From Hymenopus coronatus (lineage: Eukaryota; Arthropoda; Insecta; Mantodea; Hymenopodidae), in assembly GCA_030762935.1 (NCBI GenBank), contig CM060893.1:11142001-11206000 (forward strand): a stretch of 64,000 bases of DNA. The letters are read 5' to 3'. Positions 1 through 11,482 of the stretch are shown piece by piece. The notes beneath the pieces are model-generated. The model worked only from the letters and a program-made list of their open reading frames with translations, searched no databases and was not told the DNA's origin. Position 1 is the first letter of the stretch, and every line of letters begins with the position of its first letter. A program made the position numbers and the translations under genes.

Positions 1-866
1 AATGACTCACGTGAATGGATTTGGCTAAGAGCTGCATTTTTATCCTCATTACAATGGCAGAACTGTGGTAAAGATTGTTCCATAGAATACCTCTGGCATC
101 CAATTAAAAAAGAGTTAATGACTGCAGACATCTGATTTTATTCGGTTTTTGAGAAACCTGAGCCCATTTTTCAGCATAGAAAATATTCTTGAATATTTTA
201 AATCAACTTTATTTTTACCCTGCTCATTGTAAATGCCTTAATAGGAAGTATCCACCAGCGCAAGACAATTGTACTATCCAATTTAAGAAGAAACATCCTC
301 TTGTTTATTTGAAACATTGTAATCAAGCAAATGAAAGCATATGTATGAAACTGCTCATTTTGGTATTTAAACGATAGTGCTTTAGCTATATAGGTTATAC
401 TGCCAGCTCCATTCTGTGTCATTCCAATAACTTTTCAATTGTCCTTGAAAGTCTGCATGCAAAATAGGGTTTTCAGAATCATTTTAATGTTTTTTAACAA
501 CAGGTGATGTATAGATATACAGTGTTTTCTATTATTGTAATAGTTCAGAGTAGGAATATAATTAAAGATAAAAATATTTTGGAAAGGAGCGAAAATTGTT
601 ACTTTCATTATGTTCGAATATTTCCAAATCTTTTTGTTATAAATGGAATGTAACAAAATATAAAGAGATATTGTGTGTTATGGTTATTGTTAAACAGGAG
701 CTACATAATAGACAGTGCTATATTTTAGTCCGTACTATTTATTTAATAACGTGCATCAGTTTCAAATAATTAAAAGGGGTACTCAAAGGTAAAAGATGGT
801 GTAACGTAGGTAACTAACGTGTAGAAGATTGTGTGTCAGCTGTATATTTGTATTATTTTGTTACAG

Positions 867-898
867 GATGAGGACTTACATTCAATGAAATCTCCAAG
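867..898 (+). CDS. 32-nt microexon of the plus-strand zinc-finger gene
   Basis: This is a very short internal coding exon bounded by an acceptor (TTTTGTTACAG) and a donor (GTAAGCAC). It is read in phase 0 as DEDLHSMKSP plus two bases (AG), and the split codon is completed by the first base of the exon at 1637, giving R and then LCTGAV. The call rests on three observations: both splice sites are canonical, the reading frame continues into the zinc-finger exon, and an exon of exactly the same length and phase, encoding AENFSLVKSP, occurs in the minus-strand paralogue at 11514-11483. The shared KSP(R) ending supports common ancestry. The exon or exons encoding the N-terminus must lie left of the window. 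Confidence 0.8.
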
Positions 899-969
899 GT
901 AAGCACTATGTTAACTTTTCCTAGAAATTGTTATATTGTGAAATTAGTTAAATACAGATATGGGAGTAG

Positions 970-1215
970 CACATCATACTCTGTGGTCTAGGGCTAACAT
1001 GGTTCCGAAGGTCTTGGGTTTAAACCTGGCAGTGGATTTTTTTTGGGTGTAAAGAATCCTTAGCACGGCTTCTTTCAGAAGGAAAGTAAAGCCATAGGTC
1101 TCATCTCATAGATTTATGGCATGCAAAAAACCTCAAGCATATTAAAGAGGCCTTGCTGTCTTTCATGCCCAATATAGGATGAGACGCAGAATCAAAGCAA
1201 TTAAAGACAATTCAT
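970..1215 (+). repeat. Probable tRNA-derived SINE
   Basis: A tRNA-like head (GTGGTCTAGGGCTAAC, with a B-box-like GGGTTTAAACC near 1015-1025) is followed by a body with a short palindromic segment, CACGGCTTCTTTCAGAAGG. It is intronic in the plus-strand zinc-finger gene. No second copy was seen in this window, so the boundaries are approximate. Confidence 0.4.
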
Positions 1216-1392
1216 AAATAAAGGTCAATTTAATTTGCAAATAGTTGTTTATATTATAGTTAAACTTTGACAATGAGGAGCTGTATCAAAAGATATGGTA
1301 CAACAAATTTCAACTTTACATATTTTATACCAGAATGAATGTGGTTATATGAAATGTAATGAGCATGATTAAACTATACAGTATATTTAGAT

Positions 1393-1570
1393 ACATACGA
1401 GGTGTGATCAAAAAGGTTCTGGAATGACATAAATACTACAAAATAAATTGTTTTGTCTAATCTGCACTGTCACCCTCGAAGTAGTCTCCTTGGGAGTTGA
1501 TATACTTGTCCCAGTGCTTCTGCTACTGCTGGCAGCACCTCTGGAAGTCCTCTTCTTTCAACATACCTAT
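1393..1570 (-). mobile_element. mariner 3' end (C-terminal transposase fragment plus terminus)
   Basis: On the minus strand the sequence encodes the end of a mariner transposase (KEEDFQRC, then WDKYINSQGDYFEGD), followed by the terminal sequence ending TACGAGGTGTGATCAAAAAGG (read on plus from about 1397). The rest of the element is missing. It sits in the intron between the microexon and the finger exon of the plus-strand gene. Confidence 0.7.
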
Positions 1571-1636
1571 TTTAACTTCCATAGATATGTATTGAAATTT
1601 AACTTTAATTAATTATGGTACATTTCATTATTTCAG

Positions 1637-3209
1637 ATTGTGCACTGGAGCAGTTGCCGGTAATAGCAGTGATCAATCACAATTAGCCTGTGCTGAAGAC
1701 TTCAGAAAGAATATAAGTGTCTACATAGCAAAGAATTATCAGGAAGATGAACGTTTCAGAAATATAAAGTGTCAGGAAAGGTATATCACAGAACTACATA
1801 CTACAGAAGAAAGCATTCATTCAGGAGAATCTGGTAAATGTAATAAAGGAGGAAGTACTTATAGCACGAGTTCCTGTTTCAAGCAAAAGAATTTAATTAA
1901 CGAGAGCACAAAGAGTCATAAATGTGACATTTGTGAAAAGAGGTTTACAAGTTTCTCAGTCTTGAAAAGGCACAACTTAATTCATGAAGGTAAAAGACCA
2001 CACAAGTGTGAAGTTTGTGAGAAGAGATTTACATTTTTGTCAGACTTGAAAAAACATAATTTTATTCACGAGGGTAAACAACCTCATGAACGACCTCACA
2101 AGTGTGAAGCTTGTGAGAAGAGGTTTACTAAACTGTCAAAATTGAAAACACATATATTAACTCATGGGGGTGATAAGATACATAAGTGTGAAGTTTGTGA
2201 GAAGAGATTTATATCTTTAGCATATTTGAAAAAGCATAATGTTACTCATGAAGGTAAACGCCCACACAAGTGTGAAGTTTGTGAGAAGGAATTTACTACC
2301 CTGTCAAATCTGAAAAGGCATACTTTAACTCATGAGCGTAAAAACATAATCCATGAATGTGAAAAGACATATAAGTGTGAAGTTTGTGAAAAGAGATTTA
2401 CAGCTTTGTCATATTTGAAAAAGCATAGTTCAATTCACGAGGGTAAAAGGCCGCACAAGTGTGAAATTTGTGGGAAGAGATTTACTCAGTTGACAAATCT
2501 GAAAGTGCATACCTTAATTCATGAAGGTAAAAGGCCACACAAGTGTAAAGTTTGTGATAAGACATTTACTCAGGTAGCATCTCTGAAATTGCATAGTTTA
2601 ATTCACGAAGGTGAAAAGGTGCACAAGTGTGAAATTTGTGACAAGAAATTTCTGCGTTTGGCAGGTTTGAAAAGGCACTATTTAATACATGAAGGCAAAA
2701 AGCCATACAGGTGTGCAATTTGTGAAATGAGATTTACTCAGTCTTCTGGTTTAAAAAGTCATTACTTAATTCACGAGGGCAAAAAACCATATAAATGTGA
2801 AGTTTGTCAGATAAGGTTTATTCGGTCATCAGATTTAAAAAATCATAGTTTAATTCATGAGGGTAAAAAGCCACACAAGTGTGAAATTTGTGGCAAGGCA
2901 TTTACGCATTTGTCATATTTGAAAAAACATAATTTAGTTCATGAGGGTAAAAGGTCACATCAGTGTGAGATTTGCGACAAGAGGTTTGTTAGATCATCAG
3001 ATTTGAAAGTCCATTGTTTAATTCATGAGGGTAAAAGGCCACACAAGTGTGAAATTTGTGAGAAGGCATTTACACATTTGTCAACTTTGAAAGTACATAA
3101 TTTAATTCATGAGGGTAAAAGGTCACATAAGTGCGAGATTTGTGAGAAGAGGTTTCTTCGGTCATCAGATTTGAAAATCCATTCCTTGATTCATAAGGGT
3201 AAAAAGTGA
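1637..3209 (+). CDS. C2H2 zinc-finger protein, terminal exon with 15 fingers
   Basis: Terminal coding exon of a poly-zinc-finger protein, presumably a nuclear DNA-binding transcriptional regulator. The acceptor TTTCAG ends at 1636; the exon starts with the last base of a split codon, and the TGA is at 3207-3209. After an approximately 90-residue linker with no clear domain come 15 C2H2 fingers of the form C-x2-C-x3-F-x5-L-x2-H-x3-H, mostly joined by HEGK(R/K)PHKC rather than the usual HTGEKP. Linkers are longer between fingers 2 and 3 and between 5 and 6. Fingers 11, 13 and 15 share an RSSDLK recognition segment and alternate with THLS fingers, so the C-terminus grew by duplication of a two-finger unit. 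There is no ATG near the 5' end because this is an internal part of the protein; the start lies upstream of the window. The target DNA cannot be read off reliably. A SINE (3328-3480) lies in the probable 3' UTR, before an AATAAA at 3651. Confidence 0.93.
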
Positions 3210-3327
3210 TGCAAATTAAAACGGAAGAAAGTGCATATTGCTTAGTAGATGCAATGAATTATCTCTTCATAAATGATTTATGTTTTACATAAACATATTG
3301 CAACTAATTTGTATGAATTATTTTTTT

Positions 3328-3480
3328 TATAATGTTTAATGCCTGCTTTTACTATCATGGCACAGCAGGCATGGCACTGGTGATACATGGAATGAATATG
3401 GAGCACTGGTGGAATGTAATGATGGGGGAAGCCAGAGAACCCAGAGAAAACCCACCCATGAGTTAATGATATGATAGAAA
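3328..3480 (-). repeat. SINE family D, copy 1
   Basis: On the minus strand the copy reads GGGTTTTCTCTGGGTTCTC ... TTCCCCCA ... then a tail with CATGGTAGTAAAAG-type sequence and GGCATTAAAC. The same modules recur at 42425-42655 and 47455-47645, with tail-only fragments elsewhere. The TCTCxGGGTxCTCxGG motif resembles a SINE core widespread in metazoans. It lies just downstream of the zinc-finger stop codon. Confidence 0.6.
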
Positions 3481-3650
3481 GAAACATTCTGAAATTGAAG
3501 ATTTAAGATTTTTGTTCATGCCAGGATATTGTCATGAAACTTCAAAATCCAGTGAGTGTTGGAGAAACACAGTGTCGACTTTTCCAGTTATTCTGTCCAG
3601 TAGACTTCTAATGGGAACCTCATTGAGGAAAAATGAGTTTTTACATTAAA

Positions 3651-3656
3651 AATAAA
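3651..3656 (+). terminator. Candidate polyadenylation signal (AATAAA)
   Basis: Canonical AATAAA, 442 nt past the stop codon of the plus-strand zinc-finger gene and downstream of a SINE copy. AT-rich DNA makes chance hits common. Confidence 0.3.
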
Positions 3657-3984
3657 TGTTAGTTACCTAAAATAACTGTAAATATTGTTTGTTATGTCAC
3701 CACTGTAAAGTTTCTCCTATTTACATATATGGCTCAAACCTCCTACATGTATATCTCAATGCTCCCTTATCATGGCAGGTTTGAGACACATTGCAACCTG
3801 TAAGTTTCTGAACAATTTTTTTTATTATTTAATTTGCCTAGAATAATTTTAAAATTATTATATAAGGAGTAAAGTCTTGGGAATAGAATTCTGTAATTGA
3901 TCCTCCAAAAGTGCAAAAAAGAATATAATTTTAAAGAATAAATAATTACTTTTTGTCTCAACCCTCCCTTGTTTCCCTTGCAAT

Positions 3985-4400
3985 CACACTTCTGCGTGAA
4001 TTACCAGAAGACAAGTGACGTCACCAGAAATGACAGTTTTCCCTCTCTCAGGAATGATGACACCTTTGATATATTTTTTGGTACCCAGAGGTTCTCGACT
4101 TTGGACTGAAATCTGATACTGGCAAAGAGCTCTAGATCTCAAAAACAAGGAAAAGATAGCATTCTCGATAGGACAAGTGCTTTCAAGATTTATGTTTATG
4201 CCCTTTGGCATCTGCAACTCACTAGCCACTTCAAACGTCTCATGGAATTAATGATAAAAGGATTGCTTACAACAGCTGCCTGCTATGTTCTTCTTGCCAG
4301 CAACTTTAATTGCAGAGGCGAGTCAGCTAACCTGAAATTGAATGCAAAGAAATGTCAACTCTTCTATAAAAGAGATGAAATACTGAGCCTCCCTGATGAA
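3985..4400 (+). pseudogene. Ty3/gypsy-type reverse transcriptase relic
   Basis: In shifting plus-strand frames the region gives successive gypsy RT blocks: NDDTFDIFFGTQ, FSTLDLKSD, MPFGICNS, then LKLNAKKCQLFYK. Their order and spacing match Ty3/gypsy reverse transcriptase. The YxDD region is unrecognisable and every block is separated by stops or frameshifts. No LTRs, integrase or protease were found nearby. It is dead and small. Confidence 0.6.
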
Positions 4401-4629
4401 CGTCCAGCAGTAATCGGCATTCCTCCACTCTTTCTTTGTTTTATTTTTTTAATAACGATATATTTTGATGGAAATGTTTACTATGTTCATCGCTTATTTT
4501 TCCACAACTTTCAGGAAAAAATACAGATGGGAGCATAAAAAGTGTAATTTTAGCAACATATTGCATCCCATTTTGTAGTAGGATGATACTTTCCCAAAAA
4601 AATTTTATGCTTCTGTCTCAACATAATGT

Positions 4630-5541
4630 AAGAGGTGTTCGATTATCTTATCTTGGCAAAGTTGACGAATCTATGGACCAACAAAAACTCTTTCCTTTAA
4701 CTTGGCCTCACTAATTCTAGGACTTTTGTTAACTAGATATTTGAATGTCAGTTATTGGTGAAACCTTTTAGCAAAGTTTTTGATGACACCAAGTTTTATA
4801 TGCAGTGGAGGAATTAAAATGTTCTCAGATTCCACCAAAGGTGCATGTTTAACATTCATTTTTCCAGTTTCGACTTCTTGATATAAAGGCCATTTCTTTT
4901 TTATGAAATGAGAAGCTCTGTCTCTATTGTCCCATTCACTTTTGAAACAGGTGTTTAGAGTAGTCTAGTTGGAGTCCAGTTAATATTACAATTACTTTGC
5001 AGTCCACATATTTTCCAAGAATTGAATCAGGAAGGAATGTCAGGCTGCCGTATGATTCCTTCATGTATGGAATACCAATAGGAATTGACAGCAACTGATT
5101 GCCATTCTGAAGTAATATAGCTTTAACACTTAATTTTGAAGTATCTACAAGTAACTGCCACTGATCAGAGTTGTGATTAATGTTCAGAGCACTCAATAAG
5201 CCACTAACATCACTACAAAACACAAAATTGCATTCCTAAGAAAAATATTTGTCATGTTTCTGACTGACACAAAGAATATCACTTTCACATTTTCAGCAAG
5301 ATAGTTCTTGTTGCAATCTGGAGGCTAACAGCTATGCCTTGGCTTTAGAAAAATCCAGTTGTCTGACTTCATTATGGCTAATTTTGTGAGGTTCAGATTT
5401 AATGTCAGGTGTAAAGTCAGGAAATGTAAATGGTTGTGAATCACAAGGCTCATCTTCTGAGTCTATGGAATATGATTCAGGGGGTGTTGGAAGAGGTAGC
5501 TCATCACTATTGGGGTAGAGGAAGAGTACTCGGATATACAA
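4630..5541 (-). pseudogene. Degenerate uncharacterised arthropod repeat-type ORF
   Basis: Two open segments (5541-5332 and 5223-4936) and a third broken one (about 4880-4630) lie in order on the minus strand. Legible blocks are LPTPPESYSIDSEDE, SEPHKISHNEV, FCSDVSGLLSALNI, QLLVDTSKLSVKAILLQNG, ILIPPLHIKLGVIKNF and PRISEAKLKE. I recall similar blocks (SLKAVLLHNG, LPPLHIKLGLMKNF) from numerous uncharacterised, multi-copy arthropod proteins, but I cannot name the element type. The order and spacing suggest one decayed protein with stops and small deletions. Confidence 0.5.
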
Positions 5542-6172
5542 TAGTCTTCTTATAACTTCTTATAACTTGGAGTGGTGGAAACGTACAAAAAATTGTCAGT
5601 GTGATTTGATGGCTCCAGCCAAATAACTGGAATGGAAAAAGGCAGTGAACATCTCCTGTAATTCAGCCCTTCCAGAAAATTCATGTAGCACAAATTACAT
5701 CAGATATGTGGAGCCCAAATCTTATCTTGGTCTCCTAATTTGCAGAATTCAACAAAATAACGATTGTAAGATGTTTTTATTACAGGACTGATATTTCTAT
5801 GCTACACAGCAAACATCACTTTGCTGGAAATGTAACAGAAACTGTCAGGACCATTTACATGACATTGTTGACAACAAGGAAAATGTAATATTAAATTAAT
5901 TTTAGCACATCATAAAATTTGTTATAGTATTTTACGACAAGGTTTTTACTTTAATTTTAATACTGTTAGTAAATCACATCTGCACTGTGAAACACTTCTT
6001 AGACACTGATGAGATCAATTGTAAATGAATTATTGTTTTGCCTGTTTATGAACAGACAAATCTGTTAGTCCCTTCCTCAGAATAACAAACCTAAAATAGG
6101 AGCACCTCATCCTTTTAAGTGGGTTTATTCATCCCCTATATCCCTTTATATTCTTACATAGTTACAGCTTAA

Positions 6173-6475
6173 TGGCAGCATGGAAGGTACAATATTTAAC
6201 AGCCACATCTATTTGTAAGGCAATTTTTCTGTAAAAGATGATCTAAAATTTCATTTATACTTCAGATTATATGGGAGTTGTGGTTTCTACTAGGTGATAG
6301 AGAATTTAGAATACAAAATGACTTACATATGAACATTTTAAAAAATATGTTCAGTAAACAAATATTGTACCTACAATGGTGAGACATAAAGATTTAAATT
6401 CATAGGACTCCAAATCATTTTATGGAAATTTTGAACATTTATTTCCATTTAAGAAAAATTGTATGAAACTTGGAC
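6173..6475 (+). repeat. Direct repeat, copy 1 (about 300 bp)
   Basis: Begins GGCAGCATGGAAGGTACAAT and aligns almost continuously with 10142-10434, at roughly 90% identity by eye. Differences are substitutions and a short indel near 6345. The two copies lie on either side of the 11-finger exon (8280-9483). There are no obvious terminal inverted repeats, so it could be a dispersed element or a local duplication. Confidence 0.75.
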
Positions 6476-6479
6476 CCAG

Positions 6480-8279
6480 AAATCATTTAAGCATTATTTT
6501 ACAAATTTCATATATCATTTGATATGACCAATCAGGTTAAAGGATGTTGCGCTATAAAAAAGAAACACTGTCATCACCACCATTACTTTGACATCACCAA
6601 AGACTTGCATGTGGTTGTCTGAAATAAAGATCGTATCACTTAAATGTCTGAAAGTAAATTGTCAACATCAACTCCATTGAATAACAACTGATTCAGAATT
6701 TGGACTTGGTTTTATGTTTCAAATGACTCTTACCTTTCTTCCAAATTAGTAAAGAATATTGAAGACAACACTGCTCTTTAGCAAACTCCTACAGCATTTA
6801 TTGCACTCCTACAGATGTTTGAATATTTGTAGACATTACAGCAATGTTTTATTCTGTTATACAACACAGGAGTAAGCTGACAGCTAAACATTAATGTGTT
6901 TTCTGCAACCACACTATTGGGTATTTATACCAAAATGCATTCTCTGAATTTCAACATGTAAATGATTACAATTCAATCTAATTTGATGGCACTACAACAT
7001 AAACCATAGGGATCATCAGACCCAGGTTATCTCAATGTTGATACAAAGAAAAACATATGTGACGCTGAAACCTAAAGACATAAATTTCTAAGGATACCCA
7101 TGTGTTATTAAACACTGCTGATTAGGGCCTCTATTTTAAGTCCTTAATTACAGCAATTAAAAGTTGAAGTTTCTTTCCAGATTCACTGGCCCTGGGATAT
7201 GTACAGGTTCATAAACTATAAATTTGCTTACTTATGACATATAACACTCATAATCATCTGCTCAGCAACTTTAATCAAAATTATATAGTGCCAAGGATAT
7301 GACAGATGAATCAGCTAACATTATCTCATTTTGACTATCTCAAATGGCGTGTGCTTAAAGGTTACTGATTATATTGTGTGTTTGTAAAGTAATTAAAAAT
7401 TTGTAATACAATTCATTTACTGTAATGCATAATCTATAAATCCTAGAGACAGAGGTGTTTATAAATCTAAGTAAAATATCTACTTGTTCCTGCTCTGAGC
7501 TTGGCAAGAGCATTCTGCACCACTGAATGTTGAATGCTTTAGGCAACAGTCAAAATAAGAAGAGAAAGACATGAAAATGTGAGAATATTACAAGTGTTTG
7601 CCCTAAAGAATAACATCTGTGATGTAAAAAAAAAATGACATTGTAGTAAAGTTCTTCTCATGAATGCTATACATGAATTAGCTTCTACCCCAATTCATTC
7701 AATTACAAATATCGCAAATTGAAAATTGGTGGGGCTTTCTGCCTATTCAAGGATGACAAACAACTAAATTTATTTTCATAAATTCCAGACTTGTGTGGCT
7801 TTATAACACAGACCAAATCTAAACTTAGTATATGAAAAAGTTGTATGGAAATTTGTACAAAGAACATTAAGAATAAGCTCTAAATTATGAAGCATTCAAT
7901 AAACTTTTCAACTAATTTCTTTTTGGAATATATCCCAACAAATATTGCTCAGAAAATAAAAAAGGGGTAACAACAAAGAATATGCCAAAACAGTGAATCA
8001 ACTACTTATTTTCATAATTTATAAAGTTATAAATGTATATTATTTTCACCAGATAGCACTTGAAATTAGCCACATTCACACAAAGCATTCCTACTAGTTA
8101 AACACTGACAGTTTTAGGGCATAAAAATAGAAAGCACATAAGAATGTTACAGCCTTCACCCTCATGACCAACATTGTTATTCTGAAAATGACACTGCAGT
8201 ATCACCTACATTTTTACCTCCAAAAATTAAATATTACAATTTTAAATGTGATAAATCAGAAAATACTTGCTAAAAAAAA
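6480..8279. other. No gene recognised
   Basis: AT-rich sequence downstream of the 11-finger exon. It contains a SINE family C tail fragment (6528-6580) and presumably the 3' UTR of the minus-strand gene (candidate poly(A) signal 7774-7769). Nothing else identifiable. Confidence 0.5.
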
Positions 8280-9483
8280 TTAACATTTGTATGTCTTTCT
8301 ACCCTTATGAATTAAACAATGCCTCTTTAAATGTGACATCTGAGTAAATCTCTTCTCGCAAATTTGGCATTTATGTGGCTTTTTGCCTTCATGAATTAAA
8401 TTATGCCTTCTCATAGCTGTCAACTCGGTAAATCTCTTCTCACAAATTGTACACTTATGTGGCTTTTTGCCCTCATGAATTAAATTATGTGATTTCAGGT
8501 GGGACAACCGAGTAAATCTTTTCTCACAAATTTCACACTTATGTGGCCTTTTTCCTTCATGAATTGAGTTATGTGATTTCAAAGTTGACAACTGAGTAAA
8601 TTTTTTTCCGCAAATATCACACTTGTGTGGCTTTTTGCCCTCATGAATTAAACTGTGTAATTTCAAATCTGACAACCGAGAAAATCCCTTCTCACAAACT
8701 TTGCACTTGAATGGCCTTTGTTTACCCTCATGAATTAAATTATGTCGTTTCAAAAGTGATAACCATGAAAATCTCTTGTCACAAACTTCACACTTGTGTG
8801 CCTGTTTGCCTTCATGAATTAAATTATGCCGTTTCAAATGGAATAATCGTGAAAATCTCTTCTCACAAACTACACACTTATATAGCTTTTTGCCATCATG
8901 AGTTAAATAATGTCGTTTCAAATCTGACAGATAAATAAATTTTTTTTCACAAATTTTGCAGTTGTGTGGCTGTTTGCCCTCATGAATTAAATTATGTCTA
9001 TGCAAACTTGACAGGTTACTTAAAGTCTTCTCACAAATTGCACACTTGTGTCGCTTTTTATCATTATGAATTAAATAATGCACTTTCAAATATGAAAGTT
9101 TAGTAAATCTCTTCTCACAAATTTCACACTTGTGTTGCTTTTGGTCATTATGAATTAAATTATGCACTTTCAAACTTGAAAGTTTGGTAAATCTCCTCTC
9201 ACAAATTTCACACTTATGTGCACTTTTGTCACCATGAATTATACTGTTTTGTTTAATGTATGAAGGTTTGTTACAAGTTTTCTCACCATCATTATATTTA
9301 CTAGTTCGTTCTGAGTGAATTCTGTTTTCTATAAAATGCTTCTCTGCGACATAGCTTACTTGACCATTGGAAATTCTAAAATGCTCATCTGCAGCACTGT
9401 CCAAATATAAACTTTTATCTTTCCTCAGGTCTTCAGCAGAGAGAAAAGATGAATTATCACTAGAAACTGCTTCTATGCATGAT
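8280..9483 (-). CDS. C2H2 zinc-finger protein, terminal exon (11 fingers)
   Basis: Last exon of a paralogue of the plus-strand zinc-finger gene, transcribed toward it. The acceptor is CTATTTCAG at 9484 and the stop TAA at 8282-8280. The pre-finger part (SCIEAV...SAEDLRKDKS) aligns with the paralogue's LCTGAV...CAEDFRKNIS and enters in the same codon phase. There are 11 C2H2 fingers. The linkers after the first two are HNDQKQ/HNDKKR, the later ones HEGK(K/R/Q)P. The protein ends in KTYKC, the opening residues of a twelfth finger cut off by the stop. Together with the microexon at 11514-11483 and the exon at 17207-16708, it forms an unbroken 561-residue reading frame. Expected role: nuclear, sequence-specific DNA binding; the target is unknown. 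A candidate poly(A) signal on this strand is at 7774-7769. Confidence 0.92.
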
Positions 9484-9541
9484 CTGAAATAGAAAATTTA
9501 CTATCATTAATGCTGAAATAGAAAATTTACTATCATTAATG
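9484..9541 (-). repeat. Tandem duplication of a 29-bp splice acceptor region
   Basis: Two identical 29-bp copies (9484-9512 and 9513-9541) abut the 5' end of the finger exon. On the sense strand each reads CATTAATGATAG...TCTATTTCAG, so each contains a possible branch region, a pyrimidine stretch and an AG. Only the exon-proximal AG keeps the frame; use of the distal one would add 29 nt with stops. Confidence 0.9.
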
Positions 9542-10141
9542 ACACAAATGAAAACTGAACTGTACTAATGTTAGTTGGAGTGTTATTGTGGACTCATTAT
9601 TAGCAAGCTAGCCTCAAAACTCAAGAGCATTGAGGCTGAATTTTGTATTGAAGGTAGGACATTTTGTTGAGCCAGAACTTATTCCCTGACCTTCCCAGAA
9701 TTTGGAGATAAAATGAAATGAAAAAAGTAATTAAGTAAAGTCTAAGAGTCTTAGGCCCCCAATTTGAATTTGCTAACTACATGACAAATTATCTACATTT
9801 AAGATATTATAATACAATTTTTAAAGGAAGTAAATACATGCCATTTAAATTTAGTGACCTAATTTTACACTCCAATGTCATTTACAATGAAGATGAGAGA
9901 TATTTTTTTTAATAATACACATAAGTTTTTATCATACAATTGACAATCTTGTTTACCAATGTAGAGCTGTAATAGCATAACAGTGCTGATTTCATTATTC
10001 CAAAACATGAGTTATTTATCTTGAAAATTTCACAAGATAATGGATCATTTTAATTAGAACATTTTATTCACTGAACAGCCATTCAATGGAAAATGGAGAA
10101 AAGAAAACTCACATATCTGCACAGAATGTAATGGTTTTACT

Positions 10142-10434
10142 TGGCAGCATGGAAGGTACAATATTTAGCAGCCACATCTATTTGTAAGGCAATTTTTCTG
10201 TAAAAGATGATCTAAAATTTCACTTATACTTCAAATTATATGGGAGTTATGGCTTGTATTAGGTGATAGAGAAATTAGAATAGAAAATGGCTTGCACATG
10301 AACATTTTAAAAATATTGTACCTATAATGATGAGACATAAGATTTACATTCATAAGACTCCAAATCATTTTATGGAAATTTTGGACATTTCCCGTTTAAG
10401 AAAAATCATATGAAACTTAACAAAGAAAACTAAA
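10142..10434 (+). repeat. Direct repeat, copy 2
   Basis: Second copy of the repeat at 6173-6475, same orientation, about 3.97 kb away, in the intron between the finger exon and the microexon of the minus-strand gene. Confidence 0.75.
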
Positions 10435-11199
10435 GTCAAATTTAATAATAACAAAAAATTGTTTAGAACATGAAAAGCTGCCAACATCACCCAAAATGTC
10501 ACATGAAGAAAATACAAAACAAATAAAATTATCAAATAATACTGAAACTCTCCTCAAGTGTACTCACAAAGTTTATGCCAAGTAATTATGTTATTTATTA
10601 AACTTGAAATAACTGTCTAACCTGCAATATCACAGTTAAAATTATTTGGTAATTCAGCCAAAAGCATGATAATGTTAAAATTAGTTTAAAGTTTGTGAAA
10701 ATACAATACTATGACATGGGCCAAAAGCACATATATGCACAGGCCTGTCACAGCTTCCTTTCAACAGCTCAACTGTATCATCATATGTGTGTAAAAAACA
10801 CATTGCACATTTTTGCAAACTTCTTGCTGCAAAATTAGGAGGTACAAAAAGGATGGTCATGAGGCCTGCAGAATTTCAACAGTGTTTGGAGTAGACAGAG
10901 AGTTGAAGCCAAAGTGACCAGAAATAAAATTGTTCTGCAGCATTGGAATAAAGATGTTTATATAATCAGAACTGAAATAAATAAAGAGTTTTTGGTACAT
11001 TGGTGTTATAAGTGAACACCAAAATGGAAGAGATGATGAAAGCATTATTAGCCGAAATGAACACCAACTTTATTACAGTATGGAGGAAATTAAGACCGAA
11101 ATGAGAAGATGGGCACTTGTTTGGGCATGCAGTGTATGCATAGTGCTAATTGGGTTAATAAATGAAGGTAAGCAAATCTTATTTTAGATTTCCTGTTAC

Positions 11200-11265
11200 C
11201 TTAGAGCATTGTACCACACTCTGCCACCTGTTGTGCGACACGTAGTAAAAGCAGGCATTAAACAG
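11200..11265 (+). repeat. SINE family D tail fragment
   Basis: TTGTGCGACACGTAGTAAAAG followed by CAGGCATTAAACAGTACC matches, in the opposite orientation, the tail of the family D copies at 3328 and 42425. A smaller relic of the same tail (GCAGTAAAAGCAGGTGTTAA) lies at 11828-11850. Confidence 0.45.
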
Positions 11266-11482
11266 TACCAAAAAAAAGTTAAGAGATCTCTTAATTCTCG
11301 ATCAATTTGTATAATTATGGATTATACCAAACTGAAACTTGGTGAACTGTATGAAAATGTACTCATTACTATCAACATATCTTATTGTCATATAAACAAC
11401 TAAGTGTTGTTTCCATATGTTTCATGTAACTATGTCACAAAGTTTAATTTAAAACAATTTGATAAAGTAATATGAGTCTTAC

